From the NCBI GenBank assembly GCA_002332755.1, contig DDBO01000237.1, forward strand, positions 1 through 7,296: a stretch of 7,296 bases of DNA, given 5' to 3'. A program made the translations under genes and the position numbers. Source of the stretch: Bacteroidales bacterium UBA2030 (GTDB lineage Bacteria; Bacteroidota; Bacteroidia; Bacteroidales; TTA-H9). The notes below the pieces were generated by a model, which did no database searches, was not told the origin of the DNA, and saw nothing but the letters and a program-made list of their open reading frames with translations. The stretch's first letter is position 1. Every line of letters begins with the position of its first letter. Of this stretch, positions 1-6,160 are shown piece by piece.

Positions 1-3000
1 TAGATGCAAATGATTGGATTTTAAGCAAAACGGGTAAACGACGCGAGGAAATTATTTCCTGTCCGGTTGGCCAGGTTTTTCCTGAAATTTTTGAAATGAA
101 CCATGATCGCTACATTAAGGCTGCACTCATGGGTGAGGTTCATATATTGTCAGGCCGTTTTCACAAATATTTTCTAAGATTACCGGTGGATTATCCCGAT
201 GGCAGGGTAGATTTTATGCTTCAGAGCACCAACATCAGCCCCTTATACGAAGAAAATAAAATAACCGGTGTCTCCATTGCCATTCAGGACATTACCGAGC
301 GAACTTTGTATGAAACCAGGATATCTAAGCAATTGCGCGAACTTAAAGAGAAAACCCTAAAACTTGAGCAATCAGAGCAACAATATCGTGAGTTAATTGA
401 ATCGACAGAGGCTATTGCCTGGGAATACGATGTAGAAGAAGATCGTTGGACTTTTGTGGCTCCCCAAATCGAGAAAATTCTCGGTTATAGTCGGAATGAG
501 GCTATGACACCTGGTTTCTGGATGAATCATATACACCCGCTGGATGTAGAAAAGATTGTTTCGCTCTACAAATTGTTTTATGGTGCTGTAGAAAATTTAA
601 CGCTGGTTTACCGTTTTAAAGATAAGCAAGGTAAATACAGATGGATAAGGGACTTTGTTCAAATTGCTTCATCGCATAAAAAAGGGGTAGTTCGGAGGGG
701 GTTTATGCTCGATATTACGGCCAGCCGCGAGGCTGAGGAGCAAATCAGGTACAACGAAGCCCTTTTCCGAACAACACTGTATAGTATTGGCGATGGTGTC
801 ATTACCACCAATAGTTTGGGACAAATCCGTCAAATGAATCCCGTTGCAGAGTCGTTAACAGGATGGACAGAGAAAGATGCCTTTGGCAGGCCACTTTCGG
901 AGGTATTTAAAATAATTAACGAAGATTCGCGTCTGCCGGTGCCCGACCCGGTTGAAAAAGTTTTAAAAGAAGGAAAAGTGATTGGCTTAGCTAATCATAC
1001 CCTTCTGATATCCCGTGATGGCAAAGAAATTCCTATCAGCGATTCAGGTGCACCTATTAAAGATGAGGAGGGGAATATTACTGGGGTGGTTTTGGTATTC
1101 CATGATCAATCCGTCGAAAGGGCTGCCCGACGAAAACTGGAAGAGAGTGAAGCAAGGTATCGATACATGTTTTATCATAACCCACAACCTATGTGGATTT
1201 ACGATATACATAGCCTTGCATTTCTTGAAGTGAATGAGGCCGCAGTGAAGCATTATGGTTATTCCCGCGATGAATTTTTAAAAATGACCATCAAAGATAT
1301 CCGCCCGCCTGAAGACATTCCTCTTTTGCTTAATGATGTTGCAAATACTAGTCAAACTCTAAGTTCTTCGACCCGATGGAGGCACAGGAAAAGAAACGGC
1401 GAAATTATAGACGTAGAGATAACTTCATTTGCTGTTGATTTCAGAGGCCGTCAGGCAAGGCACGTTATGGTGAACGATATCACCGAACGTTTAAAATCTG
1501 AAAAAGCCTTAGCTGAGAGCGAACGTAAGTTTGGAAATTTAGCAGAGAATGCACCTGACTTAATTTATCATTATCAGTTCTGGCCTGAACGTAAGTTTTC
1601 GTATGTAAGCCCTTCTTGTACCCAAATTACCGGATATACTCCTGAAGAACATTATGCAGATCCGGATCTTGGGTTAAAACTCGTATTACCCGAAGATCAA
1701 GCTTTGTTAGCTTCTGCCAATAATATTGAGCCCGGAGCTGGCCCCCAGCATCTTACGATTAGATGGAAACACAAAGATGGACATATAATATGGACTGAGC
1801 AGAGAAATGTTCCGATTTTTGATGAAAGCGGCAGGCAAGTGGCAATTGAAGGTATTGCTCGCGATGTAACCGAGTTGAAATTGTCGCAGATCCTTCATGA
1901 AATACAATATAATGTTGCGCATGCTTTGGTTCGCACTTCAAGTTTGGAGGAACTTGTAAAAGTAATACGGGTGGAATTAAGCAAGGCACTTGATGCAACC
2001 AACTTTTATCTGGCTTTTTACATCTCGGACAAGGATGAATTTCAGGCTGTACTTTTTGAAGATGAGTTTGATAAAATACAAAAATGGCCTGCCAAAAATA
2101 GTCTTTCGGGATACCTACTCAATGTGAACAAACCATTGCTGCTTACGCATTCAGAAATTAAAAACCTTGAAAAAGAAGGCAAAATTGAAACCGTGGGAAA
2201 GCCAGCCCAATGCTGGATGGGAGTGCCGCTTAAAATTGGTGAAAAGCCAATGGGCGTAATGGTAGTACAAACCTATCATTTAGAGTTTCCCTACACAGAG
2301 CGTTTGCTTAAAGTATTTGAGCAGATTGGGAATGGCGTTAGCCTTTTTCTTGAACAAAAACGACAGATGGTAATTGCGAATCAATTGCTCATCGGAATTG
2401 AAAGCAGCCCTGTCAGTACAATCATTACAGATAAGGAAGGTATAATTCAATATGTCAATCAAGCCTTCTATGACATCACAGGTTATTCACCGGAAGATAT
2501 TCAAGGGCGAACACCTCGAATTTTAAAGTCAGGGCATCACCCTCCTGATTTTTATGAGAAAATGTGGGAAACCATTACATCAGGAGAAGCCTGGAAGGGG
2601 CAGGTTTATAACAAAAGAAAAGATGAGAAGAATTTTTGGGCCACTTTGGTTATTTCTCCAATGAAAAATGCTTCAGGAGTTATCACCCATTTTATAGGTG
2701 TTATGCAGGATATTACCGACGAGGTGGAAATGATAACCGCTTTACGCGAAGCCAAAGAGAAAGCAGAAGAGAGTGACCGCTTAAAATCGGGATTCCTGGC
2801 CAATATGAGTCATGAAATACGAACACCGCTGAATGGAATTATTGGTTTTGCTGAAATGATGGCTCAAGGCCAGGTCGAACCAGAAGAACTCAGGGAATAT
2901 TCCAATGTTATCTTGGCCAGTAGTCAGCGTCTTCTTGATTTATTAACTAATATTGTTGATATTAGCAAAATTGAAGCAGGTGCCGAAGAATTGGTTTTAT

Positions 3001-3899
3001 CGTCTGTTTCTCCGGCAGAGCTCATTGATGAAGTATTGGTACAGATGAATTCAATAGCTCTTAAGAAAAATATTGAATTACGACGTAAGATATCTCCTGA
3101 GTGTTCCAATCTGACCATTATCACTGATAATTTGAAATTCCATAGAATATTAAATAATCTTGTCGGAAATGGAATAAAATTTACCAATGAAGGCTATGTA
3201 GAAGTATGTTGCAGTGTGGAAGGAAATAATTTAATTATTCGTGTAAAAGATACGGGTAAGGGAATTGCTCCTGAACATTTACCCCATATTTTCGAACGTT
3301 TTTATCAGACAGATTACTCTTATAGTCGTGGCTGGGAAGGAGCCGGCCTCGGTCTGGCCATCAGTAAAGGCCTGGTTGAATTAATGGGAGGCTCTATTTG
3401 GGTTGAATCGCAAGTGGGGGTAGGTTCAGAGTTTGCTTTTAGTCTTCCTATTCAAATAGCTGAAGAAATTTATAAAGAACCCATCCCTCAAAAAAGAGAA
3501 ATCCTTCCCATACGTAAGTTAAAAGTTTTAGTTGCCGAAGACGATTTGGCCGGGTATAATTATTTGAAAATCCTGCTTACTCGTGCTGGATGTGAGGTGC
3601 TTCATGCCAGTGATGGAATTCAGACGGTTCAACTCGTACAGCAAATTCCGGATATAGACCTTGTATTAATGGACATTAAAATGCCCGGAATGGATGGTTA
3701 TGAAGCAACCCGTAAAATTAAGCAAATCAATCCTCAAATCATTATCATTGCTCAAACAGCGCATGCAATGGCTGGAGACAGGGAAAAAGTGCTGAATGCG
3801 GGTTTTGATGAGTATATTTCAAAACCTATTCGTAGCAAAATATTAATGGACATGATTCGGAAATTTTTCCCTGATGAAGGGGGGGATAAAAGGGAATAA
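1..3899 (+). CDS. Multi-PAS/GAF hybrid sensor histidine kinase with C-terminal receiver, 5'-partial
   Basis: Sensor kinase that should autophosphorylate on His and pass phosphate to its own receiver Asp. The frame is open from base 3 with no stop, and the residues before the ATG at 96 already read as PAS sequence, so the true start lies left of the window. Visible length is 1298 codons, ending in TAA. Numbering from Met at base 96: PAS1 remnant (to about 70), coiled coil (74-96), PAS2 (97-214), PAS3 (221-343), PAS4 (353-468), PAS5 (476-597), GAF (600-757), PAS6 (764-880), HisKA with phospho-acceptor His906 in an NMSHEIRTPLNG motif, HATPase (about 1015-1130; N-box Asn1025, Asp1052 of DTGKGI, GAGLGL from Gly1082), and receiver (1141-1262; acidic Glu1148/Asp1149/Asp1150, phospho-Asp1193, Thr1221, Lys1243). 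All catalytic residues are present. The N-box reads NGIKFT where NAIKFT is usual. No transmembrane helix, HPt or DNA-binding domain is visible, so the phosphate target is unknown. Ligands of the PAS and GAF domains cannot be told from sequence. Confidence 0.95.
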   Translation, partial: DANDWILSKTGKRREEIISCPVGQVFPEIFEMNHDRYIKAALMGEVHILSGRFHKYFLRLPVDYPDGRVDFMLQSTNISPLYEENKITGVSIAIQDITERTLYETRISKQLRELKEKTLKLEQSEQQYRELIESTEAIAWEYDVEEDRWTFVAPQIEKILGYSRNEAMTPGFWMNHIHPLDVEKIVSLYKLFYGAVENLTLVYRFKDKQGKYRWIRDFVQIASSHKKGVVRRGFMLDITASREAEEQIRYNEALFRTTLYSIGDGVITTNSLGQIRQMNPVAESLTGWTEKDAFGRPLSEVFKIINEDSRLPVPDPVEKVLKEGKVIGLANHTLLISRDGKEIPISDSGAPIKDEEGNITGVVLVFHDQSVERAARRKLEESEARYRYMFYHNPQPMWIYDIHSLAFLEVNEAAVKHYGYSRDEFLKMTIKDIRPPEDIPLLLNDVANTSQTLSSSTRWRHRKRNGEIIDVEITSFAVDFRGRQARHVMVNDITERLKSEKALAESERKFGNLAENAPDLIYHYQFWPERKFSYVSPSCTQITGYTPEEHYADPDLGLKLVLPEDQALLASANNIEPGAGPQHLTIRWKHKDGHIIWTEQRNVPIFDESGRQVAIEGIARDVTELKLSQILHEIQYNVAHALVRTSSLEELVKVIRVELSKALDATNFYLAFYISDKDEFQAVLFEDEFDKIQKWPAKNSLSGYLLNVNKPLLLTHSEIKNLEKEGKIETVGKPAQCWMGVPLKIGEKPMGVMVVQTYHLEFPYTERLLKVFEQIGNGVSLFLEQKRQMVIANQLLIGIESSPVSTIITDKEGIIQYVNQAFYDITGYSPEDIQGRTPRILKSGHHPPDFYEKMWETITSGEAWKGQVYNKRKDEKNFWATLVISPMKNASGVITHFIGVMQDITDEVEMITALREAKEKAEESDRLKSGFLANMSHEIRTPLNGIIGFAEMMAQGQVEPEELREYSNVILASSQRLLDLLTNIVDISKIEAGAEELVLSSVSPAELIDEVLVQMNSIALKKNIELRRKISPECSNLTIITDNLKFHRILNNLVGNGIKFTNEGYVEVCCSVEGNNLIIRVKDTGKGIAPEHLPHIFERFYQTDYSYSRGWEGAGLGLAISKGLVELMGGSIWVESQVGVGSEFAFSLPIQIAEEIYKEPIPQKREILPIRKLKVLVAEDDLAGYNYLKILLTRAGCEVLHASDGIQTVQLVQQIPDIDLVLMDIKMPGMDGYEATRKIKQINPQIIIIAQTAHAMAGDREKVLNAGFDEYISKPIRSKILMDMIRKFFPDEGGDKRE

Positions 3900-3912
3900 C
3901 TTGTAAAAACAA

Positions 3913-3943
3913 AACAGGGTGCTCAACACAAAGGCACCCTGTT
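3913..3943. terminator. Bidirectional intrinsic terminator between convergent genes
   Basis: A perfect 10-bp inverted repeat (AACAGGGTGC at 3913-3922 and GCACCCTGTT at 3934-3943) encloses an 11-base loop. It begins 14 bases after the kinase stop codon and lies about 20 bases beyond the peptidase stop on the other strand. On the minus strand the stem is followed by a T-rich tail (TTGTTTTTACAA), a good intrinsic terminator for the peptidase. On the plus strand the tail (ATAAATTATT) is only weakly T-rich, so termination of the kinase transcript may be less efficient. The assignment rests on structure and position. Confidence 0.85.
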
Positions 3944-3963
3944 ATAAATTATTCACGGAAAAT

Positions 3964-6051
3964 CTATTTAAGCCATTTATCCAGCCAGTCGAAGAAAACT
4001 CTCTGCCACAAAACAGAGTTTTGGGGTTTGAGCACCCAATGATTTTCGTCGGGGAAATATAGGTATTCGGCGGGTATACCCCGTAAAACGGCTGCATTAA
4101 AGGCACTCATGCCTTGCGAAGCCACAATGCGGTAATCTTTTTCTCCATGAATCACCAGTATGGGTGTATCCCACTTATCGACAAACCGATGGGGAGAGTT
4201 GGCAAAAGAGCGCTGTGCTGTTGTATTCGATTTGTCCCAATAAGGACCGCCTAAATCCCAGTTCACAAACCACATTTCCTCTGTTTCCAGATATTGCGAT
4301 TCGAGGTTGAACATTCCATCGTGGGCTATGAAGGCTTTAAACCTTTTGTTATGATGACCGGCCAGCCAATAAACGCTGAATCCACCATAACTCGCTCCGA
4401 CGGCTGCCAGCCTGTTCTCATCGCTCCAGGGTTCTGCTGCAACGTCGTCGATAGCACGCAAATAATCCTGCATGTTTTGTCCTCCATAATCGCCTGAAAT
4501 TTGTTCTTTCCAGGCTTGTCCAAAACCAGGAACTCCCCGGCGATTTGGAGCTACTACTATATAACCATTTGCAGCCATTATTTGAAAGTTCCATCTATAC
4601 GACCAAAACTGGCTCACGGCATTTTGTGGTCCACCGGCACAAAATAGCAGGGTAGGATAGGATTTTGTACTATCGAAATCGGGAGGAAAAATTACCCAGG
4701 CATGCATCATTTTTCCATCTGTGGTCTTAATCCATCTAGCTTTCACATCGCCCATCCTGAGCTGATCCAGGATGGGTTTATTGATTAACGACAATTCTTT
4801 ATCTGTACCATCATCTGCATTAATGGCATAGATTTCATCGGGTTTGCTGATCGACATTTTTATTCCAAAAAGTCCCGAAGTTGAGGCAATAACACTTTTA
4901 TAGTCGTGATCGCCATGAGTAATGGGGGATAGCCGGGCTTTGGCAAAATCATACCGATAAACCTGATGGGTTCCTTCTATTACAGCAATGGCATAAATAT
5001 ACTTACCATCCACACTCCAGGCAGGTGAGGCCAAATCATTGTCGAATCCTTTACTAATCCAGGTTTTTTCTCCTGTTTTTAAGTCGGCTACGAAAAGCCG
5101 GTTGAGATCGGCTTCATAACCATCGCGTTCCATGCTTAGCCAAGCTAGTCGACTACCGTCGGGCGAAAAAACAGGCTCCATATCATAGCCCATCATTCCC
5201 TCTGTCAGGTTGGTAGTTGTTTGGGTTTCAATATTGTAAATATAAATATCGGTGTTGGTACTCAAGGCATAGGCCTTTCCTTCCTTTTTGCGACAAGTGT
5301 AGGCAATCATTTTACCATCAGGACTTATGGCTACCTGTTCCATTCCACCCCATGGCCTAACTGGTGATTCCCAAGGTTCACCCTCCATGATGTCTTTTCC
5401 GGCGGTTATCGAATTGTTACCATCAAAATTAGTTACAAAAAGGTGAGAGTAGGCATCCACCCAACTGTCCCAATGCCTGTACATCAAATCGTTCATCAGA
5501 CGGCCGGTGGTTTTATCGAGCCCTTCAAATAATTTTTCATTAATACGTTTTTTGGGCACATCACTGGCATACACCAACCATTTCATGTCGTTAGAGAAAC
5601 GGTAACCATTTATTCCATTTTCAACCTGAGTAATTTGCCGGCGGTTTTTCCCATCTGCATCCATTATCCATATTTGCATGCTTCCACTTTCAGCGGATAA
5701 GAAAGTAATTTTTCCGTCTGGCGTCCAACGGGCTTCTTGCTCAGAAAAGGGAGTAAAAGTGATTTGTGTGCGATTACTTCCGTCCACATTCATCACGTAC
5801 AACTCACGATTGCCTTTGTTTTCGGAAATATCGTACCAGGTGACACCAAATAGTATCCTGGAGCCATCAGGCGAAACTTCAGCCCCGCTTACACGACCCA
5901 ATGCCCACATGATTTCCGGGGTTAGCTTTCCGTCTTCAATATTAACTTCCCGGTAGCCAATTAATTTCGTTTCGTTTCCTTCTTTTTTTTCACCACATCC
6001 AGCAAACAATAAGGCCAGTGCCAATGTTAAAAAAATAGGTTTTTTTCTCAT
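3964..6051 (-). CDS. dpp5: S9 family serine peptidase, DPP5-like lipoprotein (prolyl oligopeptidase fold)
   Basis: Probable dipeptidyl peptidase of the cell envelope, cleaving dipeptides from the N-termini of oligopeptides during peptide use. It is a complete 695-residue protein ending in TAG. The N-terminus is a lipoprotein signal (basic MRKKP, hydrophobic core, lipobox LFAGC with Cys19), so the mature protein should be lipid-anchored outside the inner membrane. Residues about 50-430 carry beta-propeller repeats with SPDG-type turns near 60, 110, 243, 296 and 346. The C-terminal alpha/beta-hydrolase domain shows Ser554 in GASYGG, Asp639 in HGEKDYRIV and His671 in DENHW, the full S9 triad, with oxyanion-region CAGGPQ (471-476), NRRG (503-506) and GDYGG (520-524). 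RHWDSW (192-197) and CAGGPQ, where many S9 enzymes have HGGP, recall Porphyromonas DPP5 from memory, and the length fits. Acylaminoacyl peptidase is the main alternative. The ATG at 6051 is supported by the signal peptide directly after it; the upstream region is A-rich without a strong Shine-Dalgarno, common in Bacteroidota. Confidence 0.93.
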   Translation of the reverse strand: MRKKPIFLTLALALLFAGCGEKKEGNETKLIGYREVNIEDGKLTPEIMWALGRVSGAEVSPDGSRILFGVTWYDISENKGNRELYVMNVDGSNRTQITFTPFSEQEARWTPDGKITFLSAESGSMQIWIMDADGKNRRQITQVENGINGYRFSNDMKWLVYASDVPKKRINEKLFEGLDKTTGRLMNDLMYRHWDSWVDAYSHLFVTNFDGNNSITAGKDIMEGEPWESPVRPWGGMEQVAISPDGKMIAYTCRKKEGKAYALSTNTDIYIYNIETQTTTNLTEGMMGYDMEPVFSPDGSRLAWLSMERDGYEADLNRLFVADLKTGEKTWISKGFDNDLASPAWSVDGKYIYAIAVIEGTHQVYRYDFAKARLSPITHGDHDYKSVIASTSGLFGIKMSISKPDEIYAINADDGTDKELSLINKPILDQLRMGDVKARWIKTTDGKMMHAWVIFPPDFDSTKSYPTLLFCAGGPQNAVSQFWSYRWNFQIMAANGYIVVAPNRRGVPGFGQAWKEQISGDYGGQNMQDYLRAIDDVAAEPWSDENRLAAVGASYGGFSVYWLAGHHNKRFKAFIAHDGMFNLESQYLETEEMWFVNWDLGGPYWDKSNTTAQRSFANSPHRFVDKWDTPILVIHGEKDYRIVASQGMSAFNAAVLRGIPAEYLYFPDENHWVLKPQNSVLWQRVFFDWLDKWLK

Positions 6052-6092
6052 GACTATTACTTTTTACGATTTATTGGTAATTTTAAAGTGTC

Positions 6093-6100
6093 CAAAAGTG
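6093..6100 (-). promoter_or_regulatory. Weak candidate -7 element for the peptidase gene
   Basis: On the minus strand this reads CACTTTTG, one mismatch from the Bacteroidota -7 consensus TAnnTTTG. Initiation from it would give a leader of roughly 35 bases before the peptidase ATG. No convincing TTG-type -33 element lies at the expected distance, so this is a positional guess. Confidence 0.3.
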
Positions 6101-6109
6101 CAAAAAAAA

Positions 6110-6117
6110 TAGCTTTG
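6110..6117 (+). promoter_or_regulatory. Candidate -7 element for the Cache sensor gene
   Basis: TAGCTTTG matches the Bacteroidota primary sigma factor -7 consensus TAnnTTTG exactly. Transcription would start near 6124, giving a leader of about 37 bases. The -33 position has AGTG (6087-6090, 19 bases upstream) instead of TTTG, so that half is poor. It also overlaps the opposite-strand promoter region of the peptidase gene. Confidence 0.5.
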
Positions 6118-6160
6118 ATGGGTATTTAGTTTTTTTGATATTGAAAAACAGAGTAATCAT

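Noticed and set aside
96..98. ATG as the start of the sensor kinase
   Set aside because: The frame continues upstream to the window edge with PAS-like sequence, and the codon falls in the middle of that domain.
1015..1253. Short open frames on both strands within the kinase PAS3/PAS4 region
   Set aside because: They overlap conserved PAS coding sequence in other frames and have no family features, so they are shadows.
2505..2534. LOV blue-light photoreceptor domain in PAS6
   Set aside because: The photoactive Cys of GRNCRFL is replaced by Pro807, so the adduct cannot form.
2924..3187. 87-codon minus-strand open frame
   Set aside because: It is antisense to the kinase HisKA/HATPase region, whose conserved motifs explain the sequence.
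3879..3885. G7 run near the kinase 3' end as a frameshift site
   Set aside because: The frame is intact, the run lies after the receiver fold, and the gene stops a few codons later, so slippage would have little effect.
5678..5956. 92-codon plus-strand open frame opposite the peptidase gene
   Set aside because: It lies wholly antisense to the well-supported beta-propeller coding region, shows no recognisable domain, and has no ribosome site that I could see.
5980..5997. Bacteroidota surface lipoprotein export signal after Cys19
   Set aside because: The residues after Cys (GEKKEG) are charged but do not clearly match the described acidic export motif, so surface exposure is not claimed.
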